A DNA stretch of 64,000 nucleotides from Arthrobacter sp. 135MFCol5.1 (lineage in GTDB: Bacteria; Actinomycetota; Actinomycetes; Actinomycetales; Micrococcaceae), in NCBI RefSeq assembly GCF_000374865.1, contig NZ_KB895453.1, positions 435,828 through 499,827 of the forward strand. The letters are read 5' to 3'. Positions 55,342 through 64,000 of this stretch are shown here, in pieces. Position 1 is the stretch's first letter. Each line of letters begins with the position of its first letter. Below the pieces are notes generated by a model that was not told the origin of the DNA, did not search any database, and saw only the letters and a list, made by a program, of their open reading frames with translations. A program made the position numbers and the translations under genes.

Positions 55342-57315
55342 TTGGGAATCTTGGACACCATCCGGAATCCGCAGGACCTGAACGAGTTGACCGAGGAACA
55401 GCTGGAGCAGCTGGCTTCGGAGATCAGGGAGTTCCTGATCACGAACGTCTCACAGACGGGCGGACACCTCGGACCCAACCTTGGCGTGGTGGAACTGACG
55501 CTGGCCGTCCACCGCACCTTCGATTCCCCCCGCGACAGCATCGTCTTTGACACGGGCCACCAGTCCTACGTCCACAAACTCCTGACCGGACGCCAGGACT
55601 TCAGTACCCTCCGGCAGGAAGGCGGCCTCTCCGGCTACCCCTCACGCGCGGAGTCCGAACACGACATCGTGGAAAGCTCGCACGCATCCTCATCCTTGTC
55701 CTGGGCCGACGGCATCTCCCGGGCCCGCCAGCTCACCGGCAAAGGCGACCGGCACGTGGTGGCCATCGTGGGCGACGGCGCCCTGACCGGTGGCATGGCC
55801 TGGGAAGCCATCAACAACATCGCCGCGGACAAGAAACGCCGGGTTGTCATCGTCGTCAACGACAACGGCCGTTCCTACGCCCCGACCGTGGGCGGATTTG
55901 CCGACTACCTCGCGTCCCTGCGCCCCACCATCGACTCCTTCCGCGCCGCACCCGCCTATGAAGGCGCCCTGGACTGGTGGAAGAAGAAGCTCCAGAACGG
56001 CGGCCCCGCAGGACAGTTCACCTACAAGAGCCTGCACGCCATGAAAAAAGGCATCAAGGACTGGTGGGCTCCGCAGGGCATGTTCGAGGACCTCGGCATG
56101 AAGTACATCGGACCGGTGGACGGCCACAACCTCCAGGCCATGGAGCATGCGCTCTCCACCGCCAGGAACTACGGCGGCCCGGTCATCGTCCACGCCATGA
56201 CCGAAAAGGGCCATGGCTACGCGCCGGCCCGCGCCCATGAAGCGGACCAGTTCCATGCGGTAGGCATCATCGATCCCGAAACCGGCGAACCAACGGGCAC
56301 CGGCGGCGCGCAGTCCTGGACGTCCGTCTTCGCCGACGAGATCGCCGCCATCGCCGACGAACGCGAAGACATCGTCGGCATCACCGGCGCCATGCTGATC
56401 CCGGTGGGCCTGCACAAGTTCGCGGCCAAGCACCCGAAACGCGTCGTCGACGTCGGCATCGCAGAGCAGCACGCCCTCACCGCTGCTGCCGGCATGGCGT
56501 TCGGCGGCCTCCACCCCGTCGTCGCCGTCTACGCCACCTTCCTGAACCGGGCCTTCGACCAGTTGCTGATGGACGTCGCCCTCCACAAGGCCGGCGTCAC
56601 CATCGTGCTGGACCGCGCCGGCGTGACCGGCCCGGACGGCGCCAGCCACCACGGCATGTGGGACATGGCCATGGTCCAGATCGTTCCTGGCCTCCACCTC
56701 GCCGCACCACGCGACGCCAGCCGCCTCCGGGAAGAACTGCGGGAAGCGGTGGCCATCAGCGACGCGCCCAGTGTGGTCCGCTTCTCCAAGGGATCCGTGG
56801 GTCCCGAAGTGGACGCCCTCGAGCGGCTCAGCGACGGCGTTGACATCCTGGCCCGCCGACCCTCCGGATCCACCGAGAACGACGTCCTGATCGTCAGTGT
56901 GGGTGCCATGTCCGAGCTCGCCCTCGATGTCGCCAACCGGCTCGGTGCCCAAGGCATCAGCAGCACAGTGGTGGATCCGCGCTGGGTGCTCCCGGTCCGC
57001 CGCTCCATCATCGCGCTGGCCTCGCACCACCGCCTGGTGGTCTGCATCGAGGACGGCGTCCGGGCCGGCGGAGTCGGCTCCCGCATCCGGCAGGAAATGC
57101 GCGCGGCAGGGGTGGACACCGCCCTGAACGAGGTTGGCCTGCCCGTCGAGTTCCTCGACCACGGCACCCGCGCCCAGGTCATGGAGCGCGTGGGGCTCAC
57201 CGCCCAGCAAATAACGCACGACATCGTCGCGCAGGTTTTGGGTACAAAGGTCCCGTTCGCGCGTCCCCTGCCCGGGCAGCAGCACCCCACCACTGGCAGC
57301 CTCCCGATCCTGTGA
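55342..57315 (+). CDS. dxs: 1-deoxy-D-xylulose-5-phosphate synthase
   Basis: First enzyme of the MEP isoprenoid pathway; joins pyruvate and glyceraldehyde 3-phosphate using thiamine diphosphate. The 657 residues open with [16 protein letters not shown]; the TPP motif is [16 protein letters not shown] and the transketolase-like centre contains [16 protein letters not shown]. The usual homology start is a TTG at 55342 with AAGGAGG upstream, which rules out the ATG 20 codons earlier. The stop overlaps the DUF402 start. It provides precursors for menaquinone, carotenoids and cell-wall lipid carriers. Confidence 0.96.
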   Translation: MGILDTIRNPQDLNELTEEQLEQLASEIREFLITNVSQTGGHLGPNLGVVELTLAVHRTFDSPRDSIVFDTGHQSYVHKLLTGRQDFSTLRQEGGLSGYPSRAESEHDIVESSHASSSLSWADGISRARQLTGKGDRHVVAIVGDGALTGGMAWEAINNIAADKKRRVVIVVNDNGRSYAPTVGGFADYLASLRPTIDSFRAAPAYEGALDWWKKKLQNGGPAGQFTYKSLHAMKKGIKDWWAPQGMFEDLGMKYIGPVDGHNLQAMEHALSTARNYGGPVIVHAMTEKGHGYAPARAHEADQFHAVGIIDPETGEPTGTGGAQSWTSVFADEIAAIADEREDIVGITGAMLIPVGLHKFAAKHPKRVVDVGIAEQHALTAAAGMAFGGLHPVVAVYATFLNRAFDQLLMDVALHKAGVTIVLDRAGVTGPDGASHHGMWDMAMVQIVPGLHLAAPRDASRLREELREAVAISDAPSVVRFSKGSVGPEVDALERLSDGVDILARRPSGSTENDVLIVSVGAMSELALDVANRLGAQGISSTVVDPRWVLPVRRSIIALASHHRLVVCIEDGVRAGGVGSRIRQEMRAAGVDTALNEVGLPVEFLDHGTRAQVMERVGLTAQQITHDIVAQVLGTKVPFARPLPGQQHPTTGSLPIL

Positions 57316-57929
57316 GGGACGAAGACGCACTGAAATACCCGGGGGCCGTGGGGGAGTCGGGTCCGGTTCTGCATACCACCACCACCCGCGTGCCCGGAAA
57401 ACTCCAGCCCGGGCAGCTGGTGGTCTCCCGCAACCGGAAATGGAACGGCAAGGCGCACTGGGTGGTCCCCGGCCGGTACCTTGGCGAAGACCGGCATGGC
57501 TGGTGGATCTTCCAGGGCACCAACGAGTTCTGTTCGCGCCCCGGCGCCGCGTTCTATACGCGCTCGGACGCCGTGCTCCTGGTGCCGCGGCAGGGCGACT
57601 GGGTGGCCACGTTCTACGATTCTGCCCATCCCGCCGGCGTGCGGCTCTACATCGACCTCGCCGTGGGCCACGAATGGACGGACATCCGGCCCGCCGTCAC
57701 GGAGTTCCATGTGATCGACATGGACCTGGACGTGATCCGCACCGAATCTCGCGGCGTCTTCATCGACGACCAGGACGAATTCGCCGAGCACAGCGTGTCC
57801 ATGCGCTACCCCCAACGGCTGGTCGAGGACATCCAGGCGGCCGCGGATGAGCTTTTCCATGCCGTGAAGGCGCAGCAGGCGCCTTTCGACGGTACCGACG
57901 TTGAATGGTTTACAAAGGGACGCATATGA
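57312..57929 (+). CDS. DUF402 domain-containing protein
   Basis: 205 residues of the DUF402 (FomD/Ntdp-like) family, which includes nucleoside di- and triphosphate phosphatases. The conserved acidic residues are visible in [10 protein letters not shown] and [12 protein letters not shown], which coordinate metal in the family. A basic, aromatic beta-barrel precedes them ([10 protein letters not shown]). The GTG start overlaps the dxs stop (GTGA), so it is cotranscribed. A nucleotide phosphatase role is a family-based guess. Confidence 0.88.
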   Translation: MRDEDALKYPGAVGESGPVLHTTTTRVPGKLQPGQLVVSRNRKWNGKAHWVVPGRYLGEDRHGWWIFQGTNEFCSRPGAAFYTRSDAVLLVPRQGDWVATFYDSAHPAGVRLYIDLAVGHEWTDIRPAVTEFHVIDMDLDVIRTESRGVFIDDQDEFAEHSVSMRYPQRLVEDIQAAADELFHAVKAQQAPFDGTDVEWFTKGRI

Positions 57930-58486
57930 GCGGCATAGTCAGGGTCTACAAGCGCGACGACGAGGGCACCCTCCACTTCCGGGAAGCCTGGTTCGATGAG
58001 GAGTACTCCCAGTTCGTCATGAATTTCGGCGTCGTGGGGCACCAGAGCAAGACCGAGGAAACCGACGTCAGCGACGCCGAGGGTGCCGAGAGCCTGCTGG
58101 ATGCCTTCGCAGCCCAGTGCCAGGAGGACGGCTACGCCGAAATCCCCAACGAGGAGCAGTCCTGGGTGGTGGCCCAGTTCGCCCTCAAGACCAGGGAGGG
58201 CACGGAGCGGGACCGCTACCTGGAGCAGAAGGCCAAAGATGCCCTCATCAGCCACCTTGCCTGGCGGGGCCTTGGAACGGTGGAACGGTCTGAGTTCACG
58301 GATTACAAACTCAACATTTTCTGCCTCTGCCCGGAGGTGAACAAGGCCGTGAATGCCATCAAGGTGTGCGCCCGCGGCGAGGACCTTGACTTCACCAAGC
58401 TCAGCATTGGTGCCGCCCCCTATACCGAACCCGGGCAGTTCAAACTCAAGCACTCAGCCAAGCCCGCCAACAGCTTCAGCCTCTAG
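57926..58486 (+). CDS. Conserved protein of unknown function
   Basis: 186 residues, acidic, without membrane segments or signal peptide. I recognise no family. The N-terminal 45 residues look like a WGR-type beta-sheet (VRVYKRDDEGTLHFREAWF, then FVMNFGVVGHQSKTEE); the C-terminal part ends ELKH-like with few hydrophobics, and there are three cysteines (FCLC and KVCA). The ATG overlaps the DUF402 stop (ATGA) and AAAGGGA lies upstream, so it belongs to the dxs operon. Function not assigned. Confidence 0.8.
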   Translation: MSGIVRVYKRDDEGTLHFREAWFDEEYSQFVMNFGVVGHQSKTEETDVSDAEGAESLLDAFAAQCQEDGYAEIPNEEQSWVVAQFALKTREGTERDRYLEQKAKDALISHLAWRGLGTVERSEFTDYKLNIFCLCPEVNKAVNAIKVCARGEDLDFTKLSIGAAPYTEPGQFKLKHSAKPANSFSL

Positions 58487-58495
58487 GAGTCGTCC

Positions 58496-59473
58496 GTGAC
58501 CAGTTACCGCCGCGTTGGAAAATCAGGCCTCACCGTCTCCACGGTGGGCCTCGGATGCAACAACCTGGGCCGCGCCAACACCGCCACTGAGTCGCAGGAA
58601 GGCACGGACGCCGTCGTCTCCGCAGCCCTGGAGACCGGGATCACGCTGTTCGACGTCGCGGACAACTACGGCCGGGAACCGGGACTGAGCGAGACCATGC
58701 TGGGAAAGGCGCTGGGAAACCGGCGGGACCAGGCTGTGGTGGCCACCAAGTTCGGGATGGACGCCAAGGGCGCGAACGGCCCCGACTTCGGTGACCGGGG
58801 CTCGCGCCGCTACATCATCCAGTCCGTCGAAGCGTCACTGCGGCGGCTCGGCACCGACTGGATCGACCTCTACCAGTTCCATACCCCGGACCCGCTGACG
58901 CCCATCGACGAGACCCTCGCCGCTCTCGACGACCTCGTCCGCAGCGGCAAGGTACGGTACATCGGCCACTCCAACCGGGCCGGATGGCAGATCGCCCAGG
59001 CCGAGTACGTGGCCCGGGAACTCGGCGGCGCACGCTTCGTTTCCACCCAGAACCACTACAACCTCCTGGACCGCCGGGCAGAGCAGGAAGTCACCCCCGC
59101 CGCCGAAGCCCTTGGCCTGGGCGTCCTGCCCTATTTCCCGCTGGCCAACGGCCTGCTCACGGGCAAGTACGCGCCCGGCCACGCGCCCGACGGTTCCCGC
59201 CTCAGCCACACGCGCACCAACATGGTGGAGGACGCCGACTGGGACCAGCTGGGCCGGTTCAGCCTGTTTGCCAAGGAACGCGGCCTGACCGAGGTGGAGG
59301 TGGCCTTCTCCTGGCTGGCTGCACAGCCGTCCGTGGCCAGCGTGATCGCGGGTGCCACCAAACCGGAGCAGGTCCGCCAGAACGCCTCGGCCGCCGACTG
59401 GCAGCCCACGGCCGAAGACCTCGCAGAGCTGGATGCGATTTTCCCCACCGTTCCCAAGGTTGCCCTCTTCTAG
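58496..59473 (+). CDS. Aldo/keto reductase
   Basis: 325-residue NADPH-dependent TIM-barrel oxidoreductase. The catalytic tetrad is in DVADNYG (Asp and Tyr, about 52-58), VVATKFG (Lys, about 84) and LYQFHTPDP (His, about 127). The closing VIAGATKPEQVRQNA forms the cofactor site. It resembles the L-glyceraldehyde 3-phosphate reductase/potassium-channel beta-like group; the substrate is unknown. AGGAG precedes the GTG start closely. Nine bases after the unknown gene, so it is probably in the same operon. Confidence 0.93.
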   Translation: MTSYRRVGKSGLTVSTVGLGCNNLGRANTATESQEGTDAVVSAALETGITLFDVADNYGREPGLSETMLGKALGNRRDQAVVATKFGMDAKGANGPDFGDRGSRRYIIQSVEASLRRLGTDWIDLYQFHTPDPLTPIDETLAALDDLVRSGKVRYIGHSNRAGWQIAQAEYVARELGGARFVSTQNHYNLLDRRAEQEVTPAAEALGLGVLPYFPLANGLLTGKYAPGHAPDGSRLSHTRTNMVEDADWDQLGRFSLFAKERGLTEVEVAFSWLAAQPSVASVIAGATKPEQVRQNASAADWQPTAEDLAELDAIFPTVPKVALF

Positions 59474-59507
59474 GACACAGGAGACCCACACGCCCCGTAC
59501 CGCGACT

Positions 59508-60545
59508 GTGACCTCATATCTGCTCGACGTCGATACCGGCATCGACGACGCCCTCGCCCTGGCCTACCTCGCCGCGCTGCCGGAGACGGAATTCGTATCC
59601 GTCACTGCGACACCGGGAAACGTGGACGCCGACCAGGTGGCCCGGAATACTCTCGCACTGCTGGAGCTGTGCGGCAGGCCGGGCGTCGAGGTGGCCATCG
59701 GGGCGCGCGGGCCGCTGTCCATTCCGCTGACCACCACCCCCGAAACGCATGGGCCGCAGGGGATCGGATACGCGGTGCTGCCCGAGCCCGCCGGACAGGT
59801 CTCGGCGCGGAACGCCGTCGACCTGTGGATCGAACACGCCCGCGCCAGGCCGGGGGAGCTCACCGCCCTGATCACGGCGCCGCTGACCAACTTCGCCTTG
59901 GCACTCCGCCGGGAGCCCGGCCTGCCGGACCTCCTGGCCGGCGTGGTGATCATGGGCGGGAGCTTCTACCACCAGGGGAACACCACCCCGACGGCCGAGT
60001 GGAACACGCATGTGGACCCGCACGCGGCCAAGGAGGTGTTCGCGGCGTACCGCGGCAAGCCGCTGGCCAAGTTGCCGATCGTCTGTTCGCTGGACACCAC
60101 CGAGCGGATGGAGCTGCGCCCGGAACACGTCCGGCAACTCGCCGAGTCCGCCGGTGCAGCCGTGCCGGAACTGGTCCTGCCGGACCAGCCTGAGGGCCTG
60201 CGCAGCACATCCGGCAACACCCTCATCCGCCATCTGTCCGACGCACTGCGGTTCTACTTCGAGTTCCACCGGCTGTACGACCAGGGCTATGTGGCACACG
60301 TCCATGATTTCTTCGCCGCCGGAGTTGCCGCCGGCACGCTCGAGTACGACGTCCGCCCGGCCACGGTGGACGTCGAAACCAGGTCGCCGTTGCTGATGGG
60401 AACCACGGTGGCCGATTTCCGCGGACTATGGGGCGCTCCGCCGAACGCCAGGATTGTTTCCGGCAACAACCCGGAGCAGGCCTTCCGCGAGCTGGTGTCC
60501 GCCGTCGGCGGCCTGGCCCGGCGGCTGGGACTGCCGCTGGCCTGA
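59508..60545 (+). CDS. Nucleoside hydrolase
   Basis: 345 residues of the inosine-uridine nucleoside N-ribohydrolase family, which splits nucleosides to base and ribose. The N-terminal LLDVDTGIDDALAL holds the calcium-binding DxDxGxDD signature, and the C-terminal metal Asp lies in VHDFFA. The GTG at 59508 is the homology start but lacks a close ribosome binding site; the GGAG 28 bases upstream is too far. It sits directly before an ECF importer, hinting at nucleoside-derived substrates for it (inference). Confidence 0.92.
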   Translation: MTSYLLDVDTGIDDALALAYLAALPETEFVSVTATPGNVDADQVARNTLALLELCGRPGVEVAIGARGPLSIPLTTTPETHGPQGIGYAVLPEPAGQVSARNAVDLWIEHARARPGELTALITAPLTNFALALRREPGLPDLLAGVVIMGGSFYHQGNTTPTAEWNTHVDPHAAKEVFAAYRGKPLAKLPIVCSLDTTERMELRPEHVRQLAESAGAAVPELVLPDQPEGLRSTSGNTLIRHLSDALRFYFEFHRLYDQGYVAHVHDFFAAGVAAGTLEYDVRPATVDVETRSPLLMGTTVADFRGLWGAPPNARIVSGNNPEQAFRELVSAVGGLARRLGLPLA

Positions 60546-60619
60546 CTGCCGGCCTGACTGCCCACCAGGCGGCGAAGGATTACCGGACCGCGGCCGGCTT
60601 CCACCCCCGAAATGCCCGG

Positions 60620-60625
60620 TAGAAT
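60620..60625 (+). promoter_or_regulatory. Predicted -10 box of the ECF operon
   Basis: TAGAAT, with an expected transcription start near 60632. No good -35 is visible. GGGCC/GGCCC arms (626-630 and 638-642) flank the start and could be an operator. Confidence 0.5.
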
Positions 60626-60631
60626 GGGCCA

Positions 60632-60739
60632 CGGACCGGCCCGGCGCAGTTGCCGCCGGCTGCTGCCGAGGTGACATAGGCAGCCCCACCCCAGCCCGGT
60701 TCTGCCGGGCCACTGCCCGCACCCGAAGGAACATTTCCC
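60632..60739 (+). other. Structured leader of the ECF operon
   Basis: About 108 bases with two clear hairpins (GGCTGC/GCAGCC at 60658-60685, GCCCGG/CCGGGC at 60694-60710) before the ribosome binding site GAAGGA (60725-60730). It could be a riboswitch or a plain leader. It does not match the TPP, FMN or preQ1 consensus that I know. A stretch, GGTGACATAGGCAGCCCC, weakly recalls part of the cobalamin element, but no B12 box follows. Confidence 0.4.
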
Positions 60740-61591
60740 ATGTCATCGCCCTCCCTGACGCTTCCGTCCCAGGAACGCCCGGCGGCCCGCCGCCGCCGGC
60801 TGCTGGAGATCCTCGGCGCCCTGGCCATCGCCGCAACCTACGTCTACCTGGTCCTGAACCAGCCCGCGGACATCACCGGAGGCCCCGGCAGTGCCTCGGC
60901 CCTGATCGCACTCTCCGGCTTCCTGGCCGGGGCGGTCCTGCTCATCGCGGCCGTCCTGCCCACGCTTCCCGCATCCACCTTGGTGCTGATCCCGGTGGCG
61001 TTGGTCCTGAACATCGTGCTGGGCCAGTTCGTCGGCAGCACCCTGGTGCCCTTCTACCTTGACGCCATCGGTACCGTGCTGATCGCCGTCCTGGCCGGTC
61101 CCGCCGCGGGCGCTGCCACGGGCGCCCTCAGCAGCATCGTCTGGTCGTTCTTCAACCCCACCGTGCTGCCTTTCGCGGCAGGCGCCGCACTCATCGGCTG
61201 CCTGGCCGGGCTCGCCGCCCGCTACGGCCTCTTCCGCCGTTTCTACCTCGCCCCGGTGGCCGGCTTCGTCACCGGCATCATCGCCGGTGTGGTGTCTGCC
61301 CCCGTGGCCGCGTTTGTCTTCGGCGGAACCTCGGGCGTGGCCACCGGCGCGATCGTGAGCGCCTTCCGTGCCATGGGTGACACCCTCCTGGCGGCCATCA
61401 CCAAGCAGGCACTGATCTCCGACCCCATGGACAAGGCGATCGTGTTCACCATCGTGGCCATCCTCGTCTATGCTTTGCCGCGCAGGGCCCGGCAGCAGTT
61501 CCCGTTCCTGCGCCGCCACCGTGTCCTGGCAGGCAAGGCCCCGGCCGGGACCACCGAGGCGCCGGCACAGGGCGCTGCCCGGGACCACTGA
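60740..61591 (+). CDS. ECF transporter substrate-specific (S) component
   Basis: 283 residues: a basic N-terminus (about 1-20), about six to seven transmembrane helices (about 21-255) and a polar tail. The layout, small residues in helices, and genes for T and A components right after it show an ECF S component. Which vitamin or nucleoside it binds cannot be read from sequence. It has no obvious similarity to RibU, BioY or ThiT in short motifs. GAAGGA precedes the ATG. Confidence 0.85.
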   Translation: MSSPSLTLPSQERPAARRRRLLEILGALAIAATYVYLVLNQPADITGGPGSASALIALSGFLAGAVLLIAAVLPTLPASTLVLIPVALVLNIVLGQFVGSTLVPFYLDAIGTVLIAVLAGPAAGAATGALSSIVWSFFNPTVLPFAAGAALIGCLAGLAARYGLFRRFYLAPVAGFVTGIIAGVVSAPVAAFVFGGTSGVATGAIVSAFRAMGDTLLAAITKQALISDPMDKAIVFTIVAILVYALPRRARQQFPFLRRHRVLAGKAPAGTTEAPAQGAARDH

Positions 61592-61601
61592 CCGCACCGC
61601 C

Positions 61602-62390
61602 GTGACCGCATCCCCTGAACGCAGTGCCGCCGGGCCGGCCAGGCCGGTGCGCCTGAATCCGCTGACCTTGCTGGCTGCTGCCGGGAGTACAGCGGTCATC
61701 ACGACGGCGGCCGGCAGTTGGCCGCTGTCGCTCACCGTGATTGGCGCCTCCCTGGGTCTTTCGGCGGCAGGCGGGACCGCCCGCCGCGTCCTGGCTGCCG
61801 CCGCGGCAATCCTGGTTCCCCTGGGCCTGTCACTGTTGATGCTGCACGGGCTGTTCTTCCCCGAGGGGACCACCGTCCTGGCCGCATGGGGGCCTGCCCG
61901 GGTCACGGTGGAAGGACTCGGGTTCGCCGGCCAGCGGATCCTCCAGCTGGGCGCCGTGGTCCTGGCATTGCTGGTCTTCTCCTTCAACGTCAGCCTCCCG
62001 GACCTCGTGGCGGCTTTGTCCGCCCGCGGCGTGCAGGGCCGGTTTGCGTTCGTCCTGGCCTCCACCCTGACCCTGCTGCCGGCCATCAGCGCCCGGGAGC
62101 GGCGGATCCGCCAGGCCCAGGAGTCGCGGGGGCTGGTAGTGACACGGAACCTCCTGTCCAGGCTTGCCGCGTTCCGGCTCCAGGCTGTCCCCTTGGTCCT
62201 GTCCCTGGTGGAGGATGCCGGCACCCGGTCCGCGGCCCTGGAAGCACGGGGACTCAGCAACACCGGACCCCGCACCAGCTACCGGGAAGTGCCCGACTCG
62301 CGGCTGCAGCGCACGGCACGGGCCGTCCTGGTGCTGGCGGCCGCGGCGGCGCTGGTGCTGCGGCTGGTACAGGCAGGTGCCAGTGCCTGA
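61602..62390 (+). CDS. ECF transporter transmembrane (T) component
   Basis: 262 residues: five to six predicted helices and the two EcfT coupling motifs, ARG in ALSARGVQGR (about 142) and ARG in ALEARGLSN (about 215), that dock into the ATPase subunits. The GTG start is ten bases after the S-component stop. Its stop overlaps the start of the ATPase gene by eight bases. It forms a dedicated importer with the flanking genes. Confidence 0.92.
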   Translation: MTASPERSAAGPARPVRLNPLTLLAAAGSTAVITTAAGSWPLSLTVIGASLGLSAAGGTARRVLAAAAAILVPLGLSLLMLHGLFFPEGTTVLAAWGPARVTVEGLGFAGQRILQLGAVVLALLVFSFNVSLPDLVAALSARGVQGRFAFVLASTLTLLPAISARERRIRQAQESRGLVVTRNLLSRLAAFRLQAVPLVLSLVEDAGTRSAALEARGLSNTGPRTSYREVPDSRLQRTARAVLVLAAAAALVLRLVQAGASA

Positions 62391-63954
62391 GCGCCTGAGG
62401 GACGCCGACACCGCCGTTCACGGCAACCTCCCGGTCCTGGCGGCCGGCATCCGGTCCTTCACATTCCACGACGACGAAACAGCGGCCCTGCGCGACGTCA
62501 CGGTTTCCTTCACGGCAGGTTCCTTCACGGCGATCCTGGGTGCCTCCGGCAGCGGCAAGTCAACCTTGGGCCGCCTGCTCGCTGCGTGGCTGCCGCCGGG
62601 TGGCCACGGAGCGCTGGCCGGCTTCCTGGAGCTGTCCGGTTCCCGGCTCGAGTTCGACGGCGGCCCCGACGACCCTCGGATCGATCCCGCCCAGTGGGGC
62701 CGGCACGTGGGTTTCGTTCCACAGGATGCAGCCACGGTCCTGTCCACCGTCCGGTCCACCGTGGCCGAGGAACTCGCGTTCGGCCTGGAGAACTCCGGGA
62801 TGGAACGTACCGCCATGCAAGCCGCGGTGGGGCGCACCGCAGCGTTGTTGGGCCTGCACGATCAATTGGAACAGGACCCGGCCCGGCTCTCGGGCGGCCA
62901 GCTCCGCCGGCTGGCAATCGGCTGCGCCATCATTACCGGGCCGCCGGTGCTGGTCATGGACGAGCCGTTCGCCTCCCTTGACGCGGCCGGCGCCGACGGG
63001 CTCGCCGCTGTGGTGCGGGACCTCCTGGCCCGGGGGACCGCCGTCGTCATCCTTAGCCAGTCCATCGATCCGTTGCTCCTGGAGGCCGGGACGTGGGTGG
63101 TGCTGTCCGGGGGGACCGTCACCGCGAGCGGTCCGCCCGCCGCCATGGGGGCCTGCTCCGGGGTGGTGCCGCCGGCCATCCGCCGCCCCGCCGCCGCGGC
63201 GGCAGCGGTTGCCGGACCCCGTCCCGTGGTGCCGCAGACGGGTACCCCCGCGTTGGAGCTGCGGGGTGTCGACTTCGCGTACCCGGGCGGGCCGGGGGCC
63301 GGCAGGTGGCGGCGAAGAATTGTTCAAGCGGGGCATCCGAATGGCGTTGCACCCGTGCTGCGGGGAGTCGAGCTTGCCGTCCATCCGGGGGAGATCGTCG
63401 CGGTGACCGGACCCAACGGGGCGGGAAAATCCACCCTCCTGCGGCATTTCAACGGACTGCTTCGCCCCAGCGCGGGGTCGGTGCAGGTGCGGGGTGCCAA
63501 CATCTCCGGCGCACCCGTGGGGCGGACGGCGGCCTCGGTGGGCTTGCTGTTCCAGCAGCCCCGCGACCAACTGTTCGAACGGTCCGCCGTGCGGGAGGTC
63601 GGTTTTGGCCTTGACCGCCTGGTGGGTCCGGCCCAGGCAGCCCGCCGTGCTGCGGCGGCGCTGGAGTCAGTCGGGCTGGCAGGCGCTGCGCGCGAACACC
63701 CCGCCGAACTGCCGGCGTCAGCCCAGCGCCTCCTGGCCCTGGCCACCGTCCTGGCGCGCAAGCCGGCCGTCCTGGCACTGGATGAACCCACTGTGGCGCT
63801 GGACGGCGACGGGCTGGCCCTGCTGGATGCAGCCGTCCGCCGGGCAGCCGCGGAAGGCGCCGCCGTCGTGCTGGTTACCCATGACCTGGGCTACGCACGT
63901 TCGGCGGCCCACCGCCTTCTGGCGCTCGACGGCGGCCGCCTGGTTCCTGCCTGA
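62383..63954 (+). CDS. ECF transporter fused double ATPase (EcfA-EcfA')
   Basis: 523 residues carry two ABC ATPase domains in one chain, replacing the usual two proteins. Domain 1 (about 15-245): Walker A GASGSGKST, Q-loop FVPQD, signature LSGGQLRRL, Walker B VLVMDEPFASLD. Domain 2 (about 285-520): Walker A GPNGAGKST, Q-loop LFQQPRDQL, a degenerate signature LPASAQRLL, Walker B VLALDEPTVALDG and switch His in VTHD. One composite ATP site is therefore built with a non-consensus signature. The GTG at 62383 (eight bases before the EcfT stop) is preferred; a second GTG is two codons upstream. No gene follows in the last 46 bases. Confidence 0.93.
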   Translation: MPERLRDADTAVHGNLPVLAAGIRSFTFHDDETAALRDVTVSFTAGSFTAILGASGSGKSTLGRLLAAWLPPGGHGALAGFLELSGSRLEFDGGPDDPRIDPAQWGRHVGFVPQDAATVLSTVRSTVAEELAFGLENSGMERTAMQAAVGRTAALLGLHDQLEQDPARLSGGQLRRLAIGCAIITGPPVLVMDEPFASLDAAGADGLAAVVRDLLARGTAVVILSQSIDPLLLEAGTWVVLSGGTVTASGPPAAMGACSGVVPPAIRRPAAAAAAVAGPRPVVPQTGTPALELRGVDFAYPGGPGAGRWRRRIVQAGHPNGVAPVLRGVELAVHPGEIVAVTGPNGAGKSTLLRHFNGLLRPSAGSVQVRGANISGAPVGRTAASVGLLFQQPRDQLFERSAVREVGFGLDRLVGPAQAARRAAAALESVGLAGAAREHPAELPASAQRLLALATVLARKPAVLALDEPTVALDGDGLALLDAAVRRAAAEGAAVVLVTHDLGYARSAAHRLLALDGGRLVPA

Positions 63955-64000
63955 CCATCCCCGCCCGCAGCGCCTGGTGGGGATGGCCAGGTTGGACCGA

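Noticed and set aside
60626..60739. Cobalamin, TPP or FMN riboswitch before the ECF genes
   Set aside because: None of the conserved core motifs is present in full; kept only as an unclassified structured leader.

Overview
The window is a chromosomal segment of a high-GC Gram-positive bacterium, most likely Arthrobacter or Pseudarthrobacter (Micrococcaceae). This rests on protein content and gene order: a sigA - DUF7455 - topoisomerase IV block, SepH, DUF3093-dut-DUF3710-OB fold-DUF3159-TrkA order as in other actinobacteria, and many GTG starts. Almost every gene looks chromosomal and housekeeping. I found no tRNA, rRNA, insertion sequence, prophage or CRISPR array.

Region 1 (1-13.7 kb) deals with lipoate and 2-oxo acid dehydrogenases. 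On the minus strand lie pepA, lpdA (E3), sucB/dlaT (E2 with two lipoyl domains), an OsmC peroxiredoxin, a TIGR01777 epimerase, lipB and the start of lipA. A membrane Ser/Thr kinase and a very large tricorn-type protease are interspersed on the plus strand. LipB and LipA modify the lipoyl domains of the E2 that LpdA reoxidises. Region 2 (14-22 kb) holds a PAC2 protein, an MFS carrier, a DUF4192 protein, the principal sigma factor sigA, a small zinc-ribbon protein and parE.

Region 3 (22-30 kb) is a respiratory block: a BlaI-type repressor and a BlaR1-like M56 membrane protease without a beta-lactam sensor domain, divergent from cydA, cydB and a fused cydDC. Three exact copies of the palindrome TTCTAC-N5-GTAGAA lie between the two units. 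A fourth, near-exact copy covers the predicted promoter of a small membrane protein gene 15 kb away. This BlaI/M56-bd oxidase circuit is the strongest candidate for a little-described system here.

Region 4 (30-44 kb) holds a DinB-like protein, an ABC-2 exporter, parC, a GNAT/acyl-CoA synthetase fusion, DUF5998, a phosphodiesterase and tdk. Next come an inserted-looking DUF222-HNH endonuclease and a RibD-type reductase, and then sepH. Region 5 (44-60.5 kb) is a block conserved in order with Mycobacterium: DUF3093, dut, DUF3710, OB-fold, DUF3159, two TrkA proteins, an APC permease, a TRAM RNA methyltransferase, acnA and dxs. It ends with DUF402, an unknown protein, an aldo/keto reductase and a nucleoside hydrolase. 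Region 6 (60.6-64 kb) is a self-contained ECF vitamin/nucleoside-type importer: S component, T component and a two-domain ATPase whose second ABC signature motif is degenerate. A structured leader precedes it.

A theme across the window is leaderless expression. At least ten genes have a TANNNT-like -10 box six or seven bases before the start codon and no ribosome binding site.
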